A stretch of 6,870 nt of DNA from JAAYKS01 sp964479435 (GTDB taxonomy: Bacteria; Bacillota; Clostridia; Saccharofermentanales; UBA5734). The notes below the pieces were generated by a model. The model did no database searches. It saw only the letters and a program-made list of their open reading frames with translations, and had not been told where the DNA came from. Shown here in pieces: positions 1 through 6,371 of this stretch; position 1 is the first letter of the stretch, and every line of letters begins with the position of its first letter. The DNA lies in the NCBI GenBank assembly GCA_964479435.1, contig CAYZME010000091.1, positions 1 to 6,870 on the forward strand, in the 5' to 3' direction. Both the position numbers and the translations under genes were made by a program.

Positions 1-1
1 C

Positions 2-1867
2 GTCGGTAGCCTCGGTGGCGTCACCTACGCGACCGGTACCCACACGGTGACGGTCACGGTCAGTGACAACGGCGACGGCACCCTGAACGTGGCCGCGTCC
101 GAAAACTACAACGCACTGGATTTCACCAACACCTACGCGGCGACGGGCAGTCTGGATCTGTCAGGCCTCAAGACCCTTGAGGGTCGCGCGTTGGCAGCCG
201 GCGAGTTCACCTTTGAACTGCGCGACGGCGACGCGGTGCTCGACAGTGTGCAGAACCTGGCCGACGGCAGCTTTGCCTTTGCGACCCTGAACTACGACCT
301 GGACGACATCGGCACGCACACCTACACGGTGGCGGAAGTTGACGACGGCCTCGGCGGCGTCGACTACGCGACCGATGCCTACACCGTGATCGTCAACGTC
401 TCTGACAATGGCGACGGCACGCTGGATGTGACTCTGGTCGAAGGCAGCGCCAATCCGGACGGACTGGACTTCGTCAATGTCTACACCGCGACCGGCAGCG
501 CGACGCTGGCGGTACGCAAAGCCCTGGCCGGCCGGGATCTGACGGCAGGGGAATTCACGTTCGAACTGTGGTCCATCGGCGGCGAGATTCCGCTGCAGAC
601 AGCGGTCAACGATGCGGACGGCAACGTGTTGTTCGCGGCGATCGCTTACACGGAGGCGGATGTCGGCAGCCATTACTACAAAGTGGTGGAGCAGGCAGGC
701 AGCGAGAGCGGCATGCTGTATGACCCGCTGACGGTGCTCATCGTCGTGACCGTGACGGACGACGGCGACGGCAACTTGTCGGCTGTGATCGACTACACCG
801 AAGATGTGGAATTTGACAACCTGTACCAGGCGCCCTCTCTGGCACTGGTGAAAGTGGCCCAAAACCTGACGACCGGCGGACCGGCCATCGATGGCGCCAT
901 CGTGGCAACGGTGGAAGGCGAAGTCGTCCGTTACACAGTGACGGTGACCAACACCGGCAACATGACGCTGTACGACGCGATCCTGACGGACGATCTGGCT
1001 GTGGCAGGCAGCGCGGTGAGCATCGACGGTGTCGAGACGGTCTGGCTGGCCGGGACCCCGGACGCGTACGTGTCGCTGGGAACCCTGTTGCCCGGGCAGA
1101 CGGTGACACTGGTGTACGACTACACCGTGACAACCGCGGACGCGGTGGCGGGAATCCGTGTGAACACGGCGGCCGTGACAGCCGACGCGATGATGGCCGA
1201 GTACGTGACCCCCGAAGAAGGGGCGCCGTACCTGGATGTCAGCATGGACACCCTGTACGCCGAAGACGACGCGATCGTCACAGCGGAAGAACTGCCGTTG
1301 GCGGGCACCCCGTCGATCGCGCTGAAGAAAGAAGTGCGCAACCGGACCCAGGGCGGCAGCTTTGGCGCCGCGGCCGGCGGTAACCCGGGCGATGTGTTCG
1401 AATACCGCATCGTCGTGACCAACGACGGCGACCTGTGGCTGGCGGACGTGCTGGTCTACGATGACAGCGTGGCCGTGGGCAGCGCGGTGAGCGTCAACGG
1501 CACCGCGGCGGTCTGGGGACTGGGCGCGGACGGCAAAGGCGTGATCAACGTCGGCGGTCTGGCTCCGGGCGCGAAAGTGACCCTGACCTACACGTACACC
1601 AGTACGGAAGCGGATGTGGAAGTGGCGCGTGTCAACACGGCGGAGGCGGAGGCGTTGGTGCCGGATCTGGTGGGCAGCGAGCAGCCAGACAAGGTCAGCA
1701 GCGGTCCGGACAGCGCGATGCTGTTGGTCGACAAGATCCCCGAGTCGGGTGAGCACGGCAGCTGGGCCCGCATCCTCGGCGGCGCGGCCCTGCTGATGAC
1801 CGGCGCGGCTGGCATCGCGATCGTCTCGCGGCGCAAAAAAGAAGAAGAGGAAGGCAACGAAGCCTGA
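2..1867 (+). CDS. Sortase-anchored surface protein with Spy0128-like and DUF11 domains (5' truncated)
   Basis: The reading frame is open from base 2 to the TGA at 1865-1867 (621 codons), with no ribosome binding site before the internal GTG at 47, so the true start lies upstream. Counting from base 2, residues 1-45 are the end of a Spy0128/FctA-like domain (closing Asn43). Two full copies follow at about 49-161 and 164-275. Each has the family's strand-opening Lys (K57, K173), a central Glu (E112, E230) and an Asn in an FxNxY motif (N159, N273), the pattern that forms Lys-Asn isopeptide bonds in streptococcal pilins. Two DUF11-like Ig domains follow (about 277-380 and 436-545). The C-terminus has IPESG (579-583), a hydrophobic segment (588-608) and the tail SRRKKEEEEGNEA, which is a sortase sorting signal with a non-canonical motif. 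The product is expected to be a wall-anchored stalk, pilin-like or adhesive protein. The ligand and the missing N-terminal domain are unknown. A terminator follows directly. Confidence 0.88.
   Translation, partial: VGSLGGVTYATGTHTVTVTVSDNGDGTLNVAASENYNALDFTNTYAATGSLDLSGLKTLEGRALAAGEFTFELRDGDAVLDSVQNLADGSFAFATLNYDLDDIGTHTYTVAEVDDGLGGVDYATDAYTVIVNVSDNGDGTLDVTLVEGSANPDGLDFVNVYTATGSATLAVRKALAGRDLTAGEFTFELWSIGGEIPLQTAVNDADGNVLFAAIAYTEADVGSHYYKVVEQAGSESGMLYDPLTVLIVVTVTDDGDGNLSAVIDYTEDVEFDNLYQAPSLALVKVAQNLTTGGPAIDGAIVATVEGEVVRYTVTVTNTGNMTLYDAILTDDLAVAGSAVSIDGVETVWLAGTPDAYVSLGTLLPGQTVTLVYDYTVTTADAVAGIRVNTAAVTADAMMAEYVTPEEGAPYLDVSMDTLYAEDDAIVTAEELPLAGTPSIALKKEVRNRTQGGSFGAAAGGNPGDVFEYRIVVTNDGDLWLADVLVYDDSVAVGSAVSVNGTAAVWGLGADGKGVINVGGLAPGAKVTLTYTYTSTEADVEVARVNTAEAEALVPDLVGSEQPDKVSSGPDSAMLLVDKIPESGEHGSWARILGGAALLMTGAAGIAIVSRRKKEEEEGNEA
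146..826 (+). repeat. Tandem Spy0128-like isopeptide domain repeats
   Basis: Two consecutive protein-level repeats of about 113 residues each, within the first gene. Shared landmarks are a K-x-L-x-G-R start, AGEFTFEL, a D-x-G turn, a Y-x-V-x-E motif, the DxGDGxL hairpin and a final FxNxY. A third copy is cut by the window edge and shows only its last ~45 residues. At DNA level the copies have diverged strongly, so this is old domain duplication rather than a recent tandem repeat. Confidence 0.8.
830..1636 (+). repeat. Pair of DUF11-like domains
   Basis: Two related modules in the first gene, opening with PSLALVK (from 833) and PSIALKK (from 1310). Both continue with a Y-x-V/I-x-V-T-N strand, D-D, GSAVSxxGxxxVW, a LxPGxxVTLxY strand and a closing VNTAxxxA strand. 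A 15-base identical stretch recurs at 1007-1021 and 1478-1492. DUF11 modules are Ig-like spacers common in bacterial surface proteins. They place the Spy0128-like part away from the membrane. Confidence 0.7.
1736..1864 (+). other. C-terminal cell-wall sorting signal, IPESG variant
   Basis: The codons encode IPESG, a short GEHGS-type spacer, a hydrophobic stretch of about 21 residues (WARILGG to AIV) and a charged tail starting SRRKK. This is the three-part layout recognised by sortases. Ser replaces the usual Thr of LPxTG, and Ile replaces Leu. No other LPxTG-like candidate lies near this membrane segment. Confidence 0.7.
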
Positions 1868-1921
1868 TCTTTGACAAACAGAAGCGTCAGACGCCACGGA
1901 TGATTCCGTGACAGAACAACC

Positions 1922-1959
1922 AGAAGGGGCACCCACACGGGTGCCCCTTCTTTCATTTT
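1922..1959 (+). terminator. Rho-independent terminator after first surface-protein gene
   Basis: A perfect 13-bp stem (1922-1934 with 1939-1951) with an ACAC loop is followed by a T-rich tail (TTCATTTT). It begins 54 bases after the stop codon. Two smaller inverted repeats precede it: GCGTC-A-GACGC at 1884-1894 and CACGGA/TCCGTG around a TGAT loop at 1895-1910. The terminator separates the two surface-protein genes into different transcription units. Confidence 0.92.
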
Positions 1960-2023
1960 GCGTCCGCGCCCACCCGGCGGCAGCCGGCACGAGGGTGACC
2001 GGGTCACGGAAGACACACAATTG

Positions 2024-2065
2024 CTATGACATAGTAAAGGCGTTGTGTTCCGGGCATGGTAGACT
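2024..2065 (+). promoter_or_regulatory. Candidate promoter region of the large adhesin gene
   Basis: Two extended -10 candidates are visible: TGA-CATAGT at 2027-2035 and TGG-TAGACT at 2057-2065. Neither has a convincing -35 hexamer at the proper spacing. The first resembles the TGATATAGT element before the oxidoreductase gene and overlaps the inverted repeat CTATG-A-CATAG (2024-2034). A wider ACACAA (2015-2020) / TTGTGT (2043-2048) pair flanks it. The leader would be roughly 80 to 110 bases long. Which element is used cannot be settled by eye. Confidence 0.35.
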
Positions 2066-2137
2066 GTCGAAAATGGAGTGATCGCGCAATCTTGCGGGAA
2101 AGATAGCCTGTCCCAAACGACATCATCGACCAAAGAG

Positions 2138-2143
2138 AGGGAG
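2138..2143 (+). promoter_or_regulatory. Ribosome binding site fixing the adhesin start at 2150
   Basis: AGGGAG, within a purine-rich run (2134-2145), lies 6 bases before the ATG at 2150. This ATG gives a protein beginning directly with a typical signal peptide. The earlier in-frame GTG at 2078 has no such site and would put 24 unrelated residues before the signal peptide. Confidence 0.75.
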
Positions 2144-2149
2144 AGTGAA

Positions 2150-4399
2150 ATGCAGAGAATGAAAAGAAAACCATGGCTCAGCTGGGTAGTGGCGGGGGCG
2201 CTTCTCCTCCAGATTTTCCTGCCGTTGCGCTTGGCGCTGGCCGCGGATGTGGAGAGCATTCTGACCAACTTTGTCGCCCAGGTCAGCCAGAACGGGGTGG
2301 GAATCGAGGAAGGCGGGACCCTGGCAAGCGGCGACGCCATCTCGATCGCGATTTCGTTTGACGTCCCGGTTTTGGGCGACGAACCGACGCCGGATTTGTA
2401 TGTCGTCAAAGGCGACACCGCGACCTTCGCGCTCAGCGACGCGTTTATCGTCAACCCCAGCGACAGCATCCCTTTGAAAATGGGCGACCTGACCGTCGGC
2501 CATGTGCATTTTGACACCGACCCGCTCACCGACATGGTCAGCGCGCTCGTCGTTTTTGACGGGGATGACGCGGTTTTTGACGGCACCTACCACTCGGTTG
2601 CCTGCCGCTTCAGTGCCAGTTTCGAATACATCGATACCGGGGACGCCGGTAAAAGCGGCGAGCATTTGGTCGCCATTCTCGAAAAACCCTATACCGTGGT
2701 CGTCCCCGAAGAAGAGATCGTCTACGCGATCGAAAAATCCGGGACCGCTTCCCTCGACAGCCAGAGCGTCGAGTGGACCGTCGTCGTCTCCGCCACACAG
2801 GGGGCGGCCGCGGTGGATCTGGGCGGCCTGCTGTTTGCCGACGACCTCGGCGCGGTGGGCAGTTACCTGGCCGACTCGTTTACAGTCGGCGGGGTCGGCG
2901 CGACCCCGACCCTGGACGGCAATATCCTGACCTACACGTTTGTCTCGCCCGCCACCAGCCCGCAGACCATCACCTTCAAAACCGCCATCCCCGACACCCG
3001 GTATTACGGCTCCGGGAGTCAGCGCATCGACAACACCGCGCGACTGTACGCGGGCGAGGATGTCGTGGCAACGGATGCGGCGTTTGTTACGTTTACACCC
3101 GAGTGGATCCACAAGTCCGGCACCTCCAGCGAGGGCGGCAGCGGCGTGTATGATACCACCAACCGCACCGTCACCTGGACGATCACGGCCAACCAGATGG
3201 GCGCCAGCCTGTCCAACGCGGTGATCGCCGACGCGCTGCCCGCGGGGATGACGTTCGTGTCGGCGGCGTACCAAAGCTGGGACGACAGCCTCGGCCTATG
3301 GCAGAGCCCGCCGGAGAAGACCTGGTCCACCCTGCCCACCGATGGACGGTATGAGCTCGGCGATGTCAACACGCCAGTGCTGCTCACCCTGGTGGCGTCC
3401 GTGGCGGATGAGGCCTATACCGCCGGCGTCACGCGTTACTACAACAGCGCCACCCTCACCTGGGATGACTTGCCGGGCACCGGTATTTTGAGCAACACGG
3501 CCAATGTCGGCATCGGCTACAACGCCATCGGCAAAACCGGCGTGGTCGACACCGCCAACCGCAGCGTACATTGGACGGTGACGGTCGACACCCGCGGCCA
3601 GACCATCCCCAGCCTCAAAGTCTACGATCTGCTGGTGTACGGCGCCAGCGACAGCGGTTTCAGTTTTGCCCAGACCGCGGGCTACCCCGCCGGTCTGACG
3701 CCGTCGGATCTGGTGCCGCACTACAACCAGCAATACGTCACGGATTCTTTTGGCGGCGCGGATGACCTGGTTGTACAGGTTCACCCGATCACACGGGACG
3801 GCGTACGCGTCGCCGACCTGGTGGAGATCACGGGGCTTTCCATGACATCTCCCAACACCTTCACGTTCGATACGCTGGTCACAAATCCCGACATCTACGC
3901 AGGCAACAAGACCGCGCAAGTGAGCAACACCGCCAGTCTGTTTAGCGCCTATACTCCGTTGAACAAAGCCAGCGACCAGGTGGACTATATCAGCGCGGTT
4001 TTGGCCAAAGAAATGCTCCACCGCGCGGCCATGGCCGATCCGGCCGCCGGCGTCAACAACAAAACCACTTCGACCGGCTCCGGCTTCGATTACACGGAAA
4101 AAGCGGTGATTTTCCGCCTCAGCGTCAACGCCAACGCCCTGGCGCTCAGCCAGATGACCAACCCCGCGGGTCTGGCCCTGGGCGCGGTCACAGTCACCGA
4201 TATCCTCCCGGCCGGTTGGGTGTTTACAGAGATCGCACCCGGTCAGAACTACCTGATCTTTGCCGGCACATCCGGCGCCAGCGCCTCGGTGACCGCCGCC
4301 AGCACGACACCGCTGGCGACCGTGACGGGGCTGACCGCCGATTTTGCCACGCCGGGCCAGGCCGCGTTTACTTTTCCAATCTCAACGCCGCCTATGTGA
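2150..4399 (+). CDS. Adhesin, N-terminal part: signal peptide, ligand-binding-like domain, CnaA-like modules
   Basis: A 749-residue reading frame. It opens with a basic n-region (MQRMKRK), a hydrophobic core and a likely cleavage after ALA (about residue 31). Residues 32-185 match the general pattern of N-terminal Ig-like domains of MSCRAMM adhesins: a T/S-rich start, an EGGTLASGDAISI strand and an FxxDxxxLTDMVSALVVFDG region. I recognise the pattern, not a specific homologue. Modules follow with a KSG/KTG opening (K196, K322, K462), a conserved Trp four to five residues into the next strand (W209, W343, W475) and NTA-type closing strands (N295, N449, N593), which suggests CnaA-type isopeptide bonds. 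Module 4 starts near residue 620. The last seven residues (PISTPPM) are out-of-frame products of the frameshift, so this protein would be secreted without a wall anchor. Confidence 0.85.
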   Translation: MQRMKRKPWLSWVVAGALLLQIFLPLRLALAADVESILTNFVAQVSQNGVGIEEGGTLASGDAISIAISFDVPVLGDEPTPDLYVVKGDTATFALSDAFIVNPSDSIPLKMGDLTVGHVHFDTDPLTDMVSALVVFDGDDAVFDGTYHSVACRFSASFEYIDTGDAGKSGEHLVAILEKPYTVVVPEEEIVYAIEKSGTASLDSQSVEWTVVVSATQGAAAVDLGGLLFADDLGAVGSYLADSFTVGGVGATPTLDGNILTYTFVSPATSPQTITFKTAIPDTRYYGSGSQRIDNTARLYAGEDVVATDAAFVTFTPEWIHKSGTSSEGGSGVYDTTNRTVTWTITANQMGASLSNAVIADALPAGMTFVSAAYQSWDDSLGLWQSPPEKTWSTLPTDGRYELGDVNTPVLLTLVASVADEAYTAGVTRYYNSATLTWDDLPGTGILSNTANVGIGYNAIGKTGVVDTANRSVHWTVTVDTRGQTIPSLKVYDLLVYGASDSGFSFAQTAGYPAGLTPSDLVPHYNQQYVTDSFGGADDLVVQVHPITRDGVRVADLVEITGLSMTSPNTFTFDTLVTNPDIYAGNKTAQVSNTASLFSAYTPLNKASDQVDYISAVLAKEMLHRAAMADPAAGVNNKTTSTGSGFDYTEKAVIFRLSVNANALALSQMTNPAGLALGAVTVTDILPAGWVFTEIAPGQNYLIFAGTSGASASVTAASTTPLATVTGLTADFATPGQAAFTFPISTPPM

Positions 4400-4968
4400 T
4401 CCTGGTCAAAGCGGTCCCCACCAGTGAAACCGCCGCCAGCTATTTCGACAAAAACAAAACCACCACCGTGACCAATCAGCTGCGGATGACCGCAGAAAAC
4501 TGGGCGACCGGCGTCAGCGCCAGCCAGAACGTGCGCGTCGTCAGCCAGCTGCTCAGCAAGAGTCTGCTGTTGCAGGCGGCGGGCGAGCTGCGTTGGACGG
4601 TCGAATACAAACCGTACGGTTTGACCCAGACCGGGATCCTGCTGCAGGACACCCTGCCGGCAGGCATCGAACTGCGGACGGACGCCACGGGCGCGCCGCT
4701 GCTCACCGACGACAACATCACCGCGCGGGAATTGCTGTTGCAGGCCGATGGCAGTTATCTGGCCGGCGACGCTGTGGCGCTGGTTGTCGGCGAAAACCTC
4801 TTTTATGACAACGACACGCGCCAGCTGGTCTTCCGGATTCCCGACCGCGCCAAAGCCTACCGCCTGAGTTATGTGACAGACATCACCGGCGAGCCCGGCA
4901 CCATCACCAACCAGGTCGCGCTCTTTGGCGGCGAAGCCGCCCAGGAAGTCGCGTCCCGGCCTTACGAG
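2717..4968 (+). repeat. Five tandem collagen-binding/CnaA-like modules
   Basis: The protein-level repeat unit is K-S/T-G, a short variable loop, a W-T-V/I strand, a V-x-D-x-LPAG strand and an N-T-A strand. Copies start near repaired-protein residues 190, 317, 457, 616 and 800. Copy 3 is longer, with extra residues at about 499-580. Copy 4 is atypical (Phe in place of the Trp, no clear KSG) and contains the frameshift. At DNA level the copies are highly diverged. Confidence 0.65.
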
Positions 4969-6204
4969 GTCACGGCCGCCGACGGCGCGGCGACGATGCT
5001 GCGCAGCGGGTGGATTGCCGTCACCAAGCTGGGCGCGGATTCCGAACCGTTGGCCGGCGTCGAATTCACCCTCTTGGCCGCCGACGGCGTCACCGTCATC
5101 CGCCGCGGGGTCACCGACAGCAACGGCGCCTTGCGTTTCAAAGTGCTGCCTGACGGCGTGTATATCCTGCGCGAAACGGAGGCCCTCGCCGGCTACACCC
5201 CGCACGGCCGCGACTATGCGGTGACCGTAACCACCACCGGCTCGACCGTTGTCTCCTCGATCGCGGGGCAGACCGGGCCCGACGCCAACGTCATTACGAT
5301 CCAAAACCACCCGGCCGGCACGGCCGGCAACCTGACCCTCGCCAAGACCGTGGCCGGCAACGCCGCCGACCCGACCCAGGTCTTTGACTTTACGGTCACC
5401 CTGATCGACAGCTACGGCGAGACGGATCTCGACGGCAGCTACACCTACTTTGGCGACGGGGTGCCCAACGGCACCATCCAAAGCGGGGGTGTGATCTCAC
5501 TGGCCGGCGGGCAGAGCGTCACCATCGTCGGGCTGCCCGTGGACACTGTCTACGCGATCACGGAAGCGGATTACGCCGAGATGGGCTATGTGGCCGAAAG
5601 CACCGGCGCGACCGGTACGATCGCGGCCGACGCGACCCAGATGGCGTCTTTCACCAACACCAAAGAGATCGCGCCGACCGAGACCGAGCCGGAGGTCAAA
5701 ACCGGCAGCCTGACCATCCGCAAGACCGTCACGGGTGACGGCGCGGACGCCGACCGGAAATTTGCCTTTACGGTCCTGCTGGTCGACGCCCCCGACGCCT
5801 ACCCGTTCACCGGCAGTTATGCCGGCACTGTGCGCAGCGGCGAGACCATCCTGCTGGGCGACGGTGAGAGCGTGACCCTCACCGGCCTGCCGGCGGGTGC
5901 CCGCTACACGGTCACCGAGGCCGACTATGCCGAGGCCGGGTATGAGACCTCGAGCACCGACGCGAGCGGCGTCATCGTCGCCGATGGCGAACAAACCGCC
6001 GCTTACGTCAACGCCTGGAGCGACCCCGCCACCAAGGGCGAGTCGGACGAGGACGAGCCGGACGAGGGCGGCGAGACCGCGGTGCCCGACACTGGCGAGC
6101 GGGCGCAAAACAGCTACACACGCCTCGGCCTGCTGATGATCGGCACCGCCCTGCTGGCGATGACCGTCGTCGGCTGGGTCAAACGGAGAAAATACGCGCG
6201 CTGA
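4375..6204 (+). CDS. Adhesin, C-terminal part: CnaA-like module, SpaA/CnaB domain, stalk domains, VPDTG anchor
   Basis: This is the continuation in the next frame (609 codons, numbered here as in the repaired protein). It completes module 4 (closing N776) and encodes module 5 (K804, W816, QDTLPAG, N921). The SpaA/CnaB domain has K960, the E-box LRETEALAGY (E1009) and N1053. Two DUF7601-like domains show K1066/E1139/N1170 and K1192/E1257/N1288. An acidic linker, VPDTG (1312-1316), a hydrophobic segment (about 1325-1344) and the tail KRRKYAR make a canonical sorting signal. No start codon here has a ribosome binding site: the ATG at 4216 lies in sequence coding in the other frame, and the GTG at 4396 merely overlaps the upstream stop. 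Without the 5' half it has no signal peptide, so it is unlikely to be a functional gene alone. Confidence 0.82.
   Translation, partial: SNLNAAYVILVKAVPTSETAASYFDKNKTTTVTNQLRMTAENWATGVSASQNVRVVSQLLSKSLLLQAAGELRWTVEYKPYGLTQTGILLQDTLPAGIELRTDATGAPLLTDDNITARELLLQADGSYLAGDAVALVVGENLFYDNDTRQLVFRIPDRAKAYRLSYVTDITGEPGTITNQVALFGGEAAQEVASRPYEVTAADGAATMLRSGWIAVTKLGADSEPLAGVEFTLLAADGVTVIRRGVTDSNGALRFKVLPDGVYILRETEALAGYTPHGRDYAVTVTTTGSTVVSSIAGQTGPDANVITIQNHPAGTAGNLTLAKTVAGNAADPTQVFDFTVTLIDSYGETDLDGSYTYFGDGVPNGTIQSGGVISLAGGQSVTIVGLPVDTVYAITEADYAEMGYVAESTGATGTIAADATQMASFTNTKEIAPTETEPEVKTGSLTIRKTVTGDGADADRKFAFTVLLVDAPDAYPFTGSYAGTVRSGETILLGDGESVTLTGLPAGARYTVTEADYAEAGYETSSTDASGVIVADGEQTAAYVNAWSDPATKGESDEDEPDEGGETAVPDTGERAQNSYTRLGLLMIGTALLAMTVVGWVKRRKYAR
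5326..6018 (+). repeat. Tandem DUF7601-like stalk domains
   Basis: Two copies of about 105-115 residues. Both have GNLTLAKTV/GSLTIRKTV openings, an F-x-F-T-V strand, an SGG/SGE turn, S-V-T-I/L-x-G-LP, the nearly identical TEADYAE motif and an Asn-containing final strand. They follow the SpaA/CnaB domain and lead into the wall anchor, so they are probably the stalk closest to the cell wall. Confidence 0.75.
6082..6201 (+). other. C-terminal cell-wall sorting signal, VPDTG
   Basis: VPDTGE is followed by a hydrophobic segment (LGLLMIGTALLAMTVVGWV) and the basic tail KRRKYAR. This is a common class of Gram-positive sorting signal. An acidic Asp/Glu-rich linker precedes it, as is usual for the wall-spanning region. 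Confidence 0.88.
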
Positions 6205-6229
6205 CCGGCGCCGCACCGACGCCAACCGG

Positions 6230-6272
6230 CCGGCAGGGAGACACCGATGTCTCCCTGCCGGTTTTTTCTTTT
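6230..6272 (+). terminator. Rho-independent terminator after the adhesin gene
   Basis: A perfect 14-bp GC-rich stem (6230-6243 with 6248-6261) around a CCGA loop is followed by TTTTTTCTTTT. It lies 25 bases after the stop codon at 6202-6204. It ends the adhesin transcript and isolates it from the oxidoreductase gene. Confidence 0.95.
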
Positions 6273-6319
6273 CTACCCTCCACGGTCACCCATCGCCAGG
6301 CGGAACAAACGCCTTCCTG

Positions 6320-6328
6320 TGATATAGT
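6320..6328 (+). promoter_or_regulatory. Candidate extended -10 promoter of the oxidoreductase gene
   Basis: TGA-TATAGT matches an extended -10 element (TGn-TATAAT with one mismatch). No good -35 box is seen 17 bases upstream, which is tolerable for extended -10 promoters. It lies about 43 bases before the ATG at 6372 and just after a strong terminator, so a new transcript is expected to start here. Confidence 0.5.
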
Positions 6329-6354
6329 GGAACAGACACAAAATGGCAGCAGCG

Positions 6355-6361
6355 AAAGGGG
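6355..6361 (+). promoter_or_regulatory. Ribosome binding site of the oxidoreductase gene
   Basis: AAAGGGG lies 10 bases before the ATG at 6372. The spacing is slightly long, but the start is supported because the Rossmann strand (KKVAIIGTG) begins immediately after it. Confidence 0.6.
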
Positions 6362-6371
6362 ATTATCGGGC

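Larger units (their letters stand above)
2150..6204 (+). pseudogene. Frameshifted MSCRAMM-like wall-anchored adhesin (whole locus, 1351 residues if repaired)
   Basis: Read with one extra T in the run at 4372-4375, the two frames join into one protein: signal peptide (1-31), N-terminal adhesin domain (about 32-185), five collagen-binding/CnaA-like modules (about 190-940), a SpaA/CnaB domain (about 954-1053), two DUF7601-like domains (about 1060-1172 and 1186-1289), an acidic linker (1297-1309) and a VPDTG anchor (1312-1316). The break falls inside module 4, between its VTDILPAG strand (D684) and its closing TVTNQ strand (N776), so both halves belong to one domain. The cause may be a real mutation or a sequencing or assembly error in a short T run. 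The rest of both frames is intact, with no other stop or shift, which suggests a recent or artefactual lesion. The role inferred from family knowledge is surface adhesion; the ligand is unknown. Confidence 0.72.

Noticed and set aside
1007..1492. 15-base direct repeat (1007-1021 and 1478-1492) as a mobile-element or recombination site
   Set aside because: Both copies encode the same GSAVS strand of neighbouring DUF11-like domains, so domain duplication explains them.
161..2020. A 619-codon open frame on the minus strand opposite the first surface-protein gene
   Set aside because: Its translation is Arg/His/Val-rich and low-complexity, as expected from the complement of GC-rich, Asp/Thr/Val-rich coding sequence. 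It runs through the terminator and shows no domain. The plus frame has clear domains and a sorting signal.
2078..2149. Upstream in-frame GTG start for the adhesin
   Set aside because: It would add 24 residues before a normal signal peptide and has no ribosome binding site. The ATG at 2150 has AGGGAG six bases upstream.
2123..3274. A 383-codon minus-strand frame opposite the adhesin
   Set aside because: It is a shadow of high-GC codon bias, with no recognisable protein features. It also covers the adhesin's start and signal peptide.
4216..4374. ATG at 4216 as a genuine start of a second gene
   Set aside because: In this stretch the protein-like sequence (VTDILPAG, domain strands) is in the other frame. 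The residues from 4216 to 4374 in this frame are Arg-rich nonsense.
4372..4375. Phase-variable homopolymer tract
   Set aside because: Four T residues are too few for the usual slipped-strand phase variation, so I do not claim it as a contingency locus.
4394..4399. ATGTGA stop/start overlap suggesting translational coupling to a GTG at 4396
   Set aside because: No ribosome binding site precedes it. The product would lack a signal peptide although it carries a wall anchor, and the module split across the junction is better explained by a frameshift.
4249..5481. A 410-codon minus-strand frame
   Set aside because: Same reason: a mirror of the adhesin's codon pattern without domains. It spans the frameshift region by chance.
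5497..6225. A 242-codon minus-strand frame
   Set aside because: It mirrors the DUF7601-like repeats and the anchor. No start context or domain supports it.
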